Below are positions 51,125 through 60,657 of a stretch of DNA of 64,000 nucleotides, in pieces. This DNA is from an uncultured Desulfobulbus sp. (lineage in GTDB: Bacteria > Desulfobacterota > Desulfobulbia > Desulfobulbales > Desulfobulbaceae). The DNA lies in assembly GCF_963664075.1 (NCBI RefSeq), contig NZ_OY760916.1, forward strand, positions 4,312,710-4,376,709. The letters run 5' to 3'. The position numbers were made by a program, and so were the translations under genes. Numbering within the stretch: position 1 is the stretch's first letter; every line of letters starts with the position of its first letter. The notes under the pieces were generated by a model. It ran no database searches. It was given only the letters and a program-made list of their open reading frames with translations, and was not told where the DNA came from.

Positions 51125-54100
51125 TTATTTCATGCACCACTCATACGCATTCTGAAACATTTTCAGCCAAGGGCTGACTGGAAGTCCTTTCATTGATTCC
51201 GGCACCCAATGGGCCTGCCAGGTGAGGAAGGTCCGCTCGGGATGCGGCATCATAGCCAGATGACGCCCATCGGGGGAGCATAGGCCGGTGAGTCCGCCAG
51301 GGGATCCGTTGGGGTTAAAAGGGTAGGCCTCGGTGGGATTACCGGTATCATCCACGTAGACCACGGCTGCCATCAGTTCCTTCCAGACCCGCTCGCGAAT
51401 TTGTTCATCCGGGAAGTGCAGGTAGCCCTCGCCATGGTCCACATGGATTCCAAAAACCAGCTCTTCCATTCCCTGGAGCATGATAGCGTTGCTTTTGAGG
51501 ACCTTCACCGTGCTCCAGCGTGATTCAAAACGACGACTCAGATTGTGAATAAAGCGGGGCTGACGCTCGGCCTCGATTCCCAACCAGGGAACCCATCCCA
51601 GCAGGCCGAACAACTGGCAACCGTTGCAGATACCGAGGGTGAAGGTGTCGGGGCGGTTGTAAAATTCGTGGAACTCAGCCTGCAATCGTTTGTTGAAACG
51701 AATGGTGGCAGCCCAGCCTTTGGCACTCTCCGGCACGTCGGCATAGGAGAAGCCGCCCACCGCTGCAATACCACGGAAATCGGCCAGATTGACCCGTTTG
51801 GCCAAGAGGTCGGTCATGGTGACATCCCAGGGCTCGAAACCCGCGCTGTAAAAGGCGGAGCTCATTTCTCGATCAGAGTTGGAGCCCTCATCCCGAAGAA
51901 TAATAACCTTGGGCTTATCAGCTTTGGTCAAAATCGCAGGTGTGGTCGGCTCTGGGACAAAGCTCAGACTATATTCCGGTCCCTTGCGGTCCATGCAGTT
52001 AACCTTTTCCGCATCTGCGCATTCCGGATTCATCTGCAACCGCTCCAGCTGGTAGCTCGTTTCTTCCCACCACTGGCGCAGCAGGACCATGGAGTCATCC
52101 AGGACCAGTTCGCCATTGAACTGAATGGTCACGGCCTGTTTGACCTGGCTTGATCCCAGAACAGAGCAGGGGATCTGGTAGCGCTCAAAGCGTTCCTTCA
52201 CCTGGGCCAGGTGGCTCCATTGACACTCAATCACCAGGCCCAGCTCCTCGGAAAAGAGCGTCTCCAGGATAGAATCTGAACCATTCAGAGCAAGATTTAA
52301 ACCACAGTTACCGGCAAAGGCCATTTCCAGCAGGGTGGTGATCAAACCGCCGTCACTGCGGTCGTGTCCGGAAAGGATGATGCCTTCGTTGATAAGTGAC
52401 TGGATCGCAAGAAATCCATTTTTCAAACGGGTCGGATCGTCCATATCCGGAACTTCATTGCCAATGGTCCCGCAGGTCTGAGCCAGGGCACTGCCTCCCA
52501 GGCGATTCCTGCCATCTGCCAGGTCAACCAGCAGGAGGACAGAGCCGGCCTCTTTGATGTCTGGCGTCACTTTTTTTCGTATATCGCCCATGGCCGCATA
52601 GAGCGAGACAACCAGCTCACGCGGTGACTTGACCATCTCGTCTTCAACCTTGGTGGCCATGGAAAGGCTGTCCTTACCGCCATCCACTGCAACCCCGAGT
52701 TCAATCATGGCCGCAGCCATGGCCTCGGCAGCATCGCGTAGGGCCGCACCTTCACCTGCGAGTTTTGGGGCCCACATCCAGTTGGCCGAGCATTTTACCT
52801 GCTCCAGGTCTTCGATCTTGGCCCAAACCAGGTTGGTCAGTGCCTCGCCCACTGCCATACGGGCACCCGCAGCCGGATCAACCAACATTTTGATCGGTTG
52901 TTCACCAATGGCGCTGGCAATACCGGTGTGACCAAAATGGCTCTGAGCCACCACCGCCACATCGGCCACGGTCAATTGCAGCGGGCCACAGCATTGCTGT
53001 TGGGCGATGAGTCCGGTTACCGCCCGGTCTACCTTATTGGTGAGGAAGCGTTTGGAGCCAACCGACACCAGGCGCAGGACCCGGTTCAGGGCCTCGCGGA
53101 CATCCAAATCTTTTGGGGGGACAAAGGGGGACAGCTCCTGCTGTGTCCGGTTGTCGGTAAAGGTTTTTTGCGGAATTTTACCTAGTAAGTCGGGGATGTC
53201 GATGTCGACGGGATTGGTGTCATCCTGATCGTCATGGACAATGAATTTCAGATCACCGGTTACTTCACCTAACACCTCGCAGGCAACCTTTTCACGGGTA
53301 CAGATCTGTTGAAACTGCTCGATGTTCTCCGGGCTGATCAAGAGGCCAACCCGCTCCTGGTACTCGGCCACATAGATCTCAAGCACGGACATGGTCGGGT
53401 CACCAACACGGATGTTGCGAATTTCCACCCGGCCACCGGCATGTTCCACCAACTCTTTGAGCACGTTGGCCGGGCCACCGGCACCCTGGTCATGGATTAC
53501 ATCGATCAGGCTCTTGTCGCCCATCTCGTTGCAGGCCCGGAGGACACGGTTCATCTTCTGCTCCATCTCCGCATCACCACGTTGGACGGCATCGAAGTCG
53601 AGGCTGGATTCGTTCTCTCCCTGCATCATCGAGGAGGCAGCACCACCACCAAAGCCGACCCGATAGGCAGGGCCGCCCACCTGAACGATGATCATCCCTT
53701 TAATGGCATCCTTTTTTTCGGTATGACGGTTATCAATCTGGCCGATACCGCCGGTGAACATGATGGGTTTGAGAAAGCCCCACCGTTCACCACTTTCCAG
53801 GCGCAGGTCAAAGGAGCGGGTAAAGCCCTGAATGAGCGGTTCACCGAATTTGTTCCCGTAATCCGAGGCACCGTTACTGGCCTCGATTTCAATTTCCAGG
53901 GCAGGGGCCAAGCTGTCGGGACAGGCATAGTCGTTTTCCCAGTTGAGCTGATAGTCGGGAATATGGAGGTTGGCCACGCAGTAGCCCGCTGTACCCGCCA
54001 TGACAAACCCACCGCGGCCGGTCCCCTGGACGTCACGAATGCGTCCACCGGTTCCGGTTTCAGCACCAGGAAAGGGCGCTACACCGGTGGGGAAATTGTG

Positions 54101-54925
54101 GGTCTCGGCAGTTAAGAGCGGGTGGTACTCGACGTTGGCCTCTTTGAGCGGTGATGGATTGCCTGGCTGTTGGGGCAGCAGGGTGGTGAGCTCGAACCCT
54201 TGAATAACACTGGAGTTATCCTTAAAAGCAATAATGCTGCCTTTCGGGTTGGCGTCAAGTGTTTCGGTGACCACTTTAAAAAGTGGCTTGTCATAGTGTT
54301 CTCCATCAATAACCTGTTTCCCCCGGAAAAAACCATGGCGGGAGTGCTCGGAGTTGGCATTGTTGAGATCCATGATCTCGACAATGGTGGGGTTGCGCTG
54401 GCACTTGTTCACAAAGTAGTCGTAGTACAGCTCGCGGTCCCACTCATCCATGGAGATACCTGGAATATCAAGGAGACCATCCGCTCCTTTGGTTTTCAGG
54501 TCCACCTCGTAGACAGGTTCTGGCTGGACACCAGTTTCAAAGGTGGTCAGCGGTTTGTCGTAGACACACTCGGTCATGCGGTCATGATTTTTGGCAATGA
54601 AGGTCTCCATGTCCTCATCCTGATCCACCAGGTAGCGTCGTGAGCGTTCGACCCGGGTGACCACGTCCAGTCCCACAGCCCTACAGATGGAGACCATGTT
54701 GGATGACCAGGCAGTGGCAAAGTTCATCCGAGGTCCCACCTCAACCACTCTTTCGCCGGTGAGCTGCGGTTGCCGGCTGACGGTTTCCATCAGAAATCCA
54801 TCGGCCAGGATTAAACGCAACCGTTCCATTTCCTGGTTTTCCAGGGGGCGACTGGATTCGATGTTGAAGCAGTAGGCAAAATGAGGGGTAAGCTGTCGGT
54901 GGAGCTGGGTCACAGAAGGTGCCAT
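51125..54925 (-). CDS. purL: Phosphoribosylformylglycinamidine synthase (single-chain)
   Basis: 1266 residues, the long fused PurL of proteobacteria. The N-terminal PurS-like part is followed by the two ATP-binding synthetase halves (HGFFRGKQVIDG, AETHNFPTGVAPFPGAETGTGG, FGGGAASSMMQGE, IHDQGAGGPANVLKE, SGHDRSDGGLITTLLEMAFA) and the C-terminal glutamine amidotransferase (IAAVGGFSYADV, GICNGCQLFGLL with the catalytic Cys, MPHPERTFL). It converts FGAR to FGAM in purine synthesis with glutamine and ATP. AGGATAG precedes the ATG by about 8 nt. It is a housekeeping gene and marks the edge of the capsule region; its G+C content and codon use are higher than those of the mobile zone. Confidence 0.97.
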   Translation of the reverse strand: MAPSVTQLHRQLTPHFAYCFNIESSRPLENQEMERLRLILADGFLMETVSRQPQLTGERVVEVGPRMNFATAWSSNMVSICRAVGLDVVTRVERSRRYLVDQDEDMETFIAKNHDRMTECVYDKPLTTFETGVQPEPVYEVDLKTKGADGLLDIPGISMDEWDRELYYDYFVNKCQRNPTIVEIMDLNNANSEHSRHGFFRGKQVIDGEHYDKPLFKVVTETLDANPKGSIIAFKDNSSVIQGFELTTLLPQQPGNPSPLKEANVEYHPLLTAETHNFPTGVAPFPGAETGTGGRIRDVQGTGRGGFVMAGTAGYCVANLHIPDYQLNWENDYACPDSLAPALEIEIEASNGASDYGNKFGEPLIQGFTRSFDLRLESGERWGFLKPIMFTGGIGQIDNRHTEKKDAIKGMIIVQVGGPAYRVGFGGGAASSMMQGENESSLDFDAVQRGDAEMEQKMNRVLRACNEMGDKSLIDVIHDQGAGGPANVLKELVEHAGGRVEIRNIRVGDPTMSVLEIYVAEYQERVGLLISPENIEQFQQICTREKVACEVLGEVTGDLKFIVHDDQDDTNPVDIDIPDLLGKIPQKTFTDNRTQQELSPFVPPKDLDVREALNRVLRLVSVGSKRFLTNKVDRAVTGLIAQQQCCGPLQLTVADVAVVAQSHFGHTGIASAIGEQPIKMLVDPAAGARMAVGEALTNLVWAKIEDLEQVKCSANWMWAPKLAGEGAALRDAAEAMAAAMIELGVAVDGGKDSLSMATKVEDEMVKSPRELVVSLYAAMGDIRKKVTPDIKEAGSVLLLVDLADGRNRLGGSALAQTCGTIGNEVPDMDDPTRLKNGFLAIQSLINEGIILSGHDRSDGGLITTLLEMAFAGNCGLNLALNGSDSILETLFSEELGLVIECQWSHLAQVKERFERYQIPCSVLGSSQVKQAVTIQFNGELVLDDSMVLLRQWWEETSYQLERLQMNPECADAEKVNCMDRKGPEYSLSFVPEPTTPAILTKADKPKVIILRDEGSNSDREMSSAFYSAGFEPWDVTMTDLLAKRVNLADFRGIAAVGGFSYADVPESAKGWAATIRFNKRLQAEFHEFYNRPDTFTLGICNGCQLFGLLGWVPWLGIEAERQPRFIHNLSRRFESRWSTVKVLKSNAIMLQGMEELVFGIHVDHGEGYLHFPDEQIRERVWKELMAAVVYVDDTGNPTEAYPFNPNGSPGGLTGLCSPDGRHLAMMPHPERTFLTWQAHWVPESMKGLPVSPWLKMFQNAYEWCMK

Positions 54926-55315
54926 GATCTATCCTTTCTCTTTGATTATCTTGGCCGTGAAAGCGGCCAGGTAATGCAACCGTGGGAATTATATTGAATG
55001 AATAAAGTTTATTTTAAAAAGTGGAATGTCGCAAAACAATGGGGAAGCGCTGAAACAGCGGAGATCGCCTTTGCGGATCGTGCAAAGACTAACAAACCAG
55101 ATTGCTTCGTAAAAAGGCAAAACACTCCAATTGAGGCCACATAACATCAGTACGTTACGAAGCTTGCAATGTCGTTCTCGAGTTTTTTTACGAGAACCAC
55201 AAACCTAGCATTATACAGAAAAATTTTCCGCTGCAAATTAAACCTTTAACGAGATTTTATCCGGATAGAATCGTATTCCAAGAAAAAATACGGAGCACCC
55301 GGTTTTCGCTATGCC
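54926..55315. other. Intergenic region with inverted repeats, promoter for purL
   Basis: 390 bp without a gene. Two inverted repeats are visible: GTTCTCG (55174-55180) with CGAGAAC (55191-55197) around a T7 run, and GCTTCGTAA (about 55104-55112) with TTACGAAGC (about 55155-55163). The first could terminate the downstream end of something on the right; the second resembles a degenerate palindromic repeat. The purL promoter must lie here but is not clear. Confidence 0.4.
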
Positions 55316-56872
55316 TCAGGATGCTTCTGCATGAAAGAAGTTCGGACTAAAAAAAGGGGCATGATTCGAGGTGAAGTACGGCGGATCACGTTGAAGGATT
55401 GCCTTGATTTCCGGAACTCGCTTGAATTCACGGTCAAGAAAGCTGCGAATTGCTCGACGATCCCAACCCCTCGGGTGCTCAAAATCCTGGTAGAGGGAGA
55501 GTTCACCGCTTGAAAATGGTTTTGCCTGCAGTGTTTCTGCTTCCCGACTTCCCAGGGGCATATTGAAAATGGCCAGGTTGAGAAAGGTGATCGCCTCATG
55601 ATGATCTCTGGTGAATCCAAGTGTTTGCCGTGCTTCATCGAGGGATTCCGTCGGAGTTCCAAAAAGCAGGTAGACGTAGGTCGCTATGCCAGCCTGTTTG
55701 AGCGACTCCAGGACCCGTTCGGCCAGGTCAAGATCGATCCCTTTATGCATGGCATCAAGCACACTCTGTGAACCCGATTCAAGTCCAAGTTTCAAGAGAA
55801 CGCAGCCTGAGATACGCAGGCGTTTGCAAAAGGCAGGATCAGCCAACTGCTCATGAAAGCGGACAAAGCCATACCAGGGGACGCCCAAGGGGGCTCTACA
55901 GAGCGCTTTCATCAAGGCAGGGCTGATGGCGTTATCCAGAAGGTGGAGTAAAGACGGCTGTAGGTTCGTGCAGAGTTGCTGCAGCTGTTCCATCACAACC
56001 GTAACCTGAATGGGCCGGTAGCGACTCTGCTCTGCCGGTTCCGGGCAGAAGCTGCATTTGTTCCAGTAGCACCCTCGTGAGGCGGCATAGGGGAGAATCA
56101 ATCCCGGGGCAAGGTAATCGTCCAGAGGTAATCTGGCATAATCCGGTGCCAGATTTTTGTGCTTTTCGAAGCCGTCCAGCAGCGCCAGCAGAGGCTTTTC
56201 ACCGGGCCCGGAGATGCAGTGGTCCACCAGTTCGGAAAAAGGATTGCTCCACTCAGGGTTGGACATCCAGGAGGTAACAAGGCCACCGCCCAGGATCAGC
56301 GGAATATGGGGAAAGGTGGCGCGGAGAAAGCCGATCAGGGCAAAGGTCGGCAGGGCCTGACTGAGATAGCTCAATGAGATGCCGATAAAGTGAGGCTTGT
56401 GCTGCTCAATGTGCGGTGCCAGGTACTGACTGAACCAGGGAAAAAAAAGACTGTTTCTATAGGCTTGAGCAGCTCGGAGCAAGTCGCGGCGGGCCAGGGG
56501 ATCAAAGCCTGTATCTTCGTAGTTAGCCAGGCTGAGCGAGAATTCGGGATGCGCAGATCCGGCGAGTTCCAGCACCCGGTTGCAGTCACGCACCGCCCGC
56601 TGATACCGATCGATATTGCTGTAGGTGGCGGGAGTGCGCAGGCTTGCAAGATTTTTTAACCGGTGCTTATGCGCACGGGTTGACCAGGTATCCTGCGGAT
56701 TTTTGGCCGTCTCCAACAGCCGGAGTTGGGCTTCCAGGTTAGCATCCAGCTGCGTACAGGGGATCCCATGTCCACGCAGGTACCCGGCCAAAGCAGTGAT
56801 CCCAGCTGGTGGTTCGGCAGCCTTGGCCAGGGGAGGGTGGATTAGAAGAATGGAGTTTGTTGGAGCGGTCAA
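55316..56872 (-). CDS. B12-binding-type radical SAM protein
   Basis: 518 residues. The N-terminus (SILLIHPPLAKAAEPPAGITALAGYLRGHG) and PHFIGISLSYLSQALP, ILGGGLVTS form a cobalamin-binding-like fold, although the DxHxxG motif is not clear. The radical SAM site is SRGCYWNKCSFCPEP, the CX4CX2C variant seen in this subgroup, followed by LKLGLESGSQSVLDAMHKG and YVYLLFGTPTES. It follows the oxidative/anaerobic radical chemistry of the family, but the substrate is unknown. It begins 14 bp after the end of prfC on the same strand, suggesting co-transcription with it. The enzyme is consistent with an anaerobe. Confidence 0.85.
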   Translation of the reverse strand: MTAPTNSILLIHPPLAKAAEPPAGITALAGYLRGHGIPCTQLDANLEAQLRLLETAKNPQDTWSTRAHKHRLKNLASLRTPATYSNIDRYQRAVRDCNRVLELAGSAHPEFSLSLANYEDTGFDPLARRDLLRAAQAYRNSLFFPWFSQYLAPHIEQHKPHFIGISLSYLSQALPTFALIGFLRATFPHIPLILGGGLVTSWMSNPEWSNPFSELVDHCISGPGEKPLLALLDGFEKHKNLAPDYARLPLDDYLAPGLILPYAASRGCYWNKCSFCPEPAEQSRYRPIQVTVVMEQLQQLCTNLQPSLLHLLDNAISPALMKALCRAPLGVPWYGFVRFHEQLADPAFCKRLRISGCVLLKLGLESGSQSVLDAMHKGIDLDLAERVLESLKQAGIATYVYLLFGTPTESLDEARQTLGFTRDHHEAITFLNLAIFNMPLGSREAETLQAKPFSSGELSLYQDFEHPRGWDRRAIRSFLDREFKRVPEIKAILQRDPPYFTSNHAPFFSPNFFHAEAS

Positions 56873-56886
56873 GGCGCTCTTTCCTC

Positions 56887-58476
56887 TCAGACCGATTCCC
56901 GTGTTTTGTGAAACTCAACCTCAGGAAAGAGTTCCTGAGTGTGCGCGAGGCGCCAGGAACCTTCCGCCAGATAGGAAAGGTGGCCTTCAGCATCCAGAGC
57001 CAGGTTAAACTGGTATTTTTTCTCGAACTCGCGCATCTGGGCCTTGTTTTCACAGCTCACCCAGCGGGCCAGAGTATAACTTAGCGGCTCGTAGGTGGCC
57101 TCCACCCCGTACTCATCCTTGAGTCGGGTCATGGTTACCTCGAACTGGAGCACTCCAACCGCACCCAGAATGTACTCGTTGCCCACCAGGGGCCGGAAAA
57201 CCTGAACCGCACCTTCTTCTGCCATTTGGATCAAGCCCTTTTGCAGCTGTTTCATTTTCAGCGGGTTCTGCAGTACCACCCGGCGGAAATGTTCAGGTGC
57301 AAAGTTGGGAATCCCGGTGAATTTCAGCTCTTCCTTGGTGGTGAAGGTATCGCCGATCTTGATTGTCCCATGGTTATGGATGCCAATAATATCTCCAGGA
57401 TAGGCCTCATCCACATTCGCCCGCTCCTGGGCCATGAAGACGGTGGCGTTGCTGAGGTTGATCTCTTTGCCCAGCCGGTGATGCAGGACCTTCATCCCCC
57501 GGGTGAATTTACCCGAGCAGATTCTAAAAAAAGCGATGCGGTCCCGGTGGGCTGGATCCATATTCGCCTGAATTTTAAAGGTAAAACCGCTGAAAGCCTC
57601 TTCTTCTGGGCTCACCGTGCGGGTGGTGGTCGCGCGGGGACCAGGAGCAGGGGAGAGCTCAACAAAGGCATCGAGTAGTTCACGAACACCAAAGTTGTTG
57701 ATCGCACTACCAAAAAAGACCGGAGTCTGGCCGGCTTTCAGGTACTGCTCATAATCAAAGGGGTTGGCCGCACCCTGGAGAAGCTCGATATCTTCGCGGA
57801 GTTTATCGGCCGCATATTTACCCACCAGTTCATCGAGCTGAGAATCCTCCAGATCCTTAACGACGACACAGTTCTCTGGTCGTGTTTCCTGGCTGGGGGT
57901 GAACAGGGTAATCTGCTTGCGATGGAGGTCGTAGACACCTTTAAACTCCTTGCCCATACCGATGGGCCAGGAAAGGGGTACACATTCGATCTGCAGCTTT
58001 TCTTCGATGTCAGCCAGAATATCAAGGGGATCCAGACCATCACGGTCAAGCTTGTTGATAAAGGTGATGATGGGGGTGTTGCGCATGCGGCAGACCTCCA
58101 TCAGCTTGGTGGTTTGGGTCTCAACACCTTTGGCTGAGTCGATCACCATCAGTGCCGAGTCAACGGCGGTTAATACGCGATAGGTATCTTCCGAGAAGTC
58201 CTGATGCCCAGGGGTATCAAGCAGATTAATCTCATAATCGCGGTAATTAAACTTCATCACCGAGGTGGTGACCGAGATACCGCGCTCTTTTTCGATCGCC
58301 ATCCAGTCACTGGTGGCGTGGACCGAGGTTTTTCGCGATTTAACCGCACCGGCCATTTTGATAGCACCACCAAAGAGCAGAAGCTTTTCGGTGAGGGTGG
58401 TCTTACCGGCATCGGGATGGCTTATGATGCCGAAGGTGCGTCTTTTTTCTATCTCTTTGAGGTGTTGACTGCTCAC
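56887..58476 (-). CDS. prfC: Peptide chain release factor 3
   Basis: About 529 residues from a GTG at 58476, chosen because the encoded start [20 protein letters not shown] matches the length of known RF3 N-termini; the frame is open upstream only through a terminator hairpin. GTPase motifs are [10 protein letters not shown] (G1), RGISVTTSV (G2), [16 protein letters not shown] (G3) and INKLDRDG (G4). The later [20 protein letters not shown] and [28 protein letters not shown] are RF3-specific. RF3 is the GTPase that removes RF1/RF2 from the ribosome after termination. It is followed 14 bp later by the radical SAM gene. Confidence 0.96.
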   Translation of the reverse strand: MSSQHLKEIEKRRTFGIISHPDAGKTTLTEKLLLFGGAIKMAGAVKSRKTSVHATSDWMAIEKERGISVTTSVMKFNYRDYEINLLDTPGHQDFSEDTYRVLTAVDSALMVIDSAKGVETQTTKLMEVCRMRNTPIITFINKLDRDGLDPLDILADIEEKLQIECVPLSWPIGMGKEFKGVYDLHRKQITLFTPSQETRPENCVVVKDLEDSQLDELVGKYAADKLREDIELLQGAANPFDYEQYLKAGQTPVFFGSAINNFGVRELLDAFVELSPAPGPRATTTRTVSPEEEAFSGFTFKIQANMDPAHRDRIAFFRICSGKFTRGMKVLHHRLGKEINLSNATVFMAQERANVDEAYPGDIIGIHNHGTIKIGDTFTTKEELKFTGIPNFAPEHFRRVVLQNPLKMKQLQKGLIQMAEEGAVQVFRPLVGNEYILGAVGVLQFEVTMTRLKDEYGVEATYEPLSYTLARWVSCENKAQMREFEKKYQFNLALDAEGHLSYLAEGSWRLAHTQELFPEVEFHKTRESV

Positions 58477-58534
58477 AATGGTACCGTTTGCAACGAATTG
58501 TTTAAAAAGCCCGGCCCGTAACAGGGGCCAGGCC

Positions 58535-58566
58535 AAAAAAAAAATGGGCCGGAATCTGGCCCATTT
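58535..58566 (-). terminator. Rho-independent terminator after the Na/Pi cotransporter gene
   Basis: On the minus strand a 9-bp stem (AAATGGGCC / GGCCCATTT, 7-nt loop) is followed by a run of ten T. It lies 78 bp after the stop of the cotransporter gene and just before prfC, insulating the two. Confidence 0.9.
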
Positions 58567-58643
58567 GCGGAAATTTTGTCTCTATATACTAGATTTGGCG
58601 GCGTTTGTCCAATCGAGAATCGTCAATGCAGCGTGAGACGCCT

Positions 58644-60347
58644 TTAGCCTTCTTGAGCTATGGGAGGATCAAGCTGTGTTTTTTCCTCCCCCTGCTTGGG
58701 GAGAAGGGGGGCGATAAGCGGAATAAGATTTTGCAAACTGAGTACCACCATACGGCTGGATTGGGTCAACAGTCGGTTGATCATCAACAGCTTCGTGACG
58801 TCCTGCTCACGTATTTCACGGCGGGAGATCGCACCGGCGCTCGCTCGAATAAAGGCCTTGTCCTCTTCTTCCACACTTTGAAAAAGCAGGCGCAGTTTTT
58901 CTTCTTGCATCTCCGCTCGTGGCTCAATCGCAATCTCTTCAATGGTGTGCCAGAGGCTGGTGATGCGGGCGAGCACTTCGCCGTGGGTCTGGTTCAAAAA
59001 GATGTTGTCCTCACGGCCGATGTCATCAATTTCCATGCGCAGGTCGTAGAGGTTGCGTACCACATTCATCATACTGCGGCTGGAGCGAATGATCGGTTCC
59101 AGCTGCAGTGCTTCCTCGGCCTCAATGGATTCCGCCTGAATCAGGGCATAGAAGGTAAAAATTTCAGCGTGCAGGTGCTCCAGATCACCATGGGTCAACT
59201 CGCGTAACTCCTCTTCCACGCTTGGTCCCTCGGTCTGGTTATTTATCTGTAACTCTGAAGGTTTAAGCTTATAGCGTTTGCCCAGGTAGCGCAGGGAGAG
59301 CAACAGTTGGTGGAGGACCTCGTTCTTGAGAGCGGTGGTGGCGGCCTCCGGCACCTTGGGGGAGGTGTTGTGAATATAGAGCGTGGCCACGGTCTGCTTC
59401 TCCGGATAGATGCGGTGGAGCAGGCGGACCATCAATGTAATCCAGGGGAAGAAAAGCAGTACTCCCAGCAAGTTAAAGAGAGTGTGGAAGAGGGCGATGC
59501 CTAGCACCGGTTGATCGGAGAGATGGAGGATATTTTGAGAGGCCCAAGCCATGAGCGGTATAAGCGGGTAGACGATGAGGCCGGTGACAGCATTAAAGAG
59601 CAGCGAGCTGAGCGCAGTCTGCTTTTTGGCGGGAATGCCGCCAATGGCGCCGAGCAGTACCGTGACCGTGGTGCCGACATTGGCGCCGATCACCAGGGCC
59701 GCACCTTCCTGAAAATCAATGATGCTGGAGAAGAGCGCGGTCAGAATAATAGCAATGGTGGCCGAGCTTGATTGCATGGCTGCGGTCATGATGGTGCCCA
59801 CCAACACATAAACCCAGAGGCCCAGGTCGGGCAGTTGGGAGAGATTGACCCCGCTGGCAAAAGCCTCGACGCTGGTTTTCATGAAATCCAGACCATGAAA
59901 GAGAAAGCCAAAGGCGATCAGCAGCTTGCTGAGATTGACGTAGCGGGTCGAGTTGGAGAAAAAAATTAGTCCCAGGCCACCCACGCCGATCAGCGGCAGG
60001 GCAAAGACATCAATCTTGAGTTTGAAACCGATCAGGGCAACAATCCAGGCGGTACAGGTGGTGCCTACCATGGCCCCCATGAGTACGGCCACCGCGTTGG
60101 CCAGTGACATCAAGCCCGCGCCGACAAAGGCCAGCACCATTAGGGAAACCGCAGAGCTCGATTGCAAAATGGCGGTGGTCACGAATCCTGTGAGCAGCCC
60201 CTTGAAGCGGCTTTCGGTGCATCGACGAATAAGGATTTTAAAGGATCGACCGGCCAGGAGCTTGATCGATTCCTCCATCATGAACATGCCAAAAAGAAAG
60301 ATTCCAAGACCCGCTAAAAATTTCCAAGCATCAAAGAGTTCCCACAT
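58644..60347 (-). CDS. Na+/phosphate cotransporter family protein with PhoU-like tail
   Basis: 567 residues. Eight or more membrane spans carry the two inverted-repeat signatures of the NptA/YjbB family: TTAILQSSSAVSLMVLAFVGAG and TAAMQSSSATIAIILTAL, each followed by a glycine-rich GAMVGTTCTAW or GANVGTTVTVLLG. The C-terminal about 220 residues are helical with PhoU-like spacing (LEHLHAEIFTFYALIQAESIEA). It should take up or export phosphate with sodium. It is transcribed alone, with a terminator after it and a divergent promoter region before it. The start ATG at 60347 gives MWELFDAWKFLAGLGIFLFG, normal for the family. Confidence 0.92.
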   Translation of the reverse strand: MWELFDAWKFLAGLGIFLFGMFMMEESIKLLAGRSFKILIRRCTESRFKGLLTGFVTTAILQSSSAVSLMVLAFVGAGLMSLANAVAVLMGAMVGTTCTAWIVALIGFKLKIDVFALPLIGVGGLGLIFFSNSTRYVNLSKLLIAFGFLFHGLDFMKTSVEAFASGVNLSQLPDLGLWVYVLVGTIMTAAMQSSSATIAIILTALFSSIIDFQEGAALVIGANVGTTVTVLLGAIGGIPAKKQTALSSLLFNAVTGLIVYPLIPLMAWASQNILHLSDQPVLGIALFHTLFNLLGVLLFFPWITLMVRLLHRIYPEKQTVATLYIHNTSPKVPEAATTALKNEVLHQLLLSLRYLGKRYKLKPSELQINNQTEGPSVEEELRELTHGDLEHLHAEIFTFYALIQAESIEAEEALQLEPIIRSSRSMMNVVRNLYDLRMEIDDIGREDNIFLNQTHGEVLARITSLWHTIEEIAIEPRAEMQEEKLRLLFQSVEEEDKAFIRASAGAISRREIREQDVTKLLMINRLLTQSSRMVVLSLQNLIPLIAPLLPKQGEEKTQLDPPIAQEG

Positions 60348-60657
60348 ATTTCTTCTCCTTTGCGCCTCTACATTTTGCTTCTCACCAAGTTTACACCATA
60401 GAGAGCTCGATTCCTCAATGGTGGGATGCTTAACTGCTGATTGTTGCCTTGCAGGTGTTCCCTATCAAAACGTATTCAGGTTAGATTTATGCTTTTTTTC
60501 TATAGCTTTGCAAAACTTTACGATACGCTGAGGTGTAACTCAATCAAGAAGAGAGAGGAAGAACAATACCCTGAGTCCGTGAGCATTGATCTGCGCTTAC
60601 GTTTTATATCAGTAATCACATGCCGTAACGGATTCAACAAAACTCTTAGAGGGCATT
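60348..60657. promoter_or_regulatory. Divergent intergenic region
   Basis: 310 bp between the minus-strand cotransporter gene and the plus-strand exported-protein gene. It should hold both promoters. No hairpin, operator or small gene stood out. Confidence 0.4.

Noticed and set aside
53309..54115. 268-codon plus-strand open frame opposite purL
   Set aside because: It lies wholly inside purL, whose protein motifs are clear; the opposite frame has no recognisable domain and follows from high G+C codon bias.
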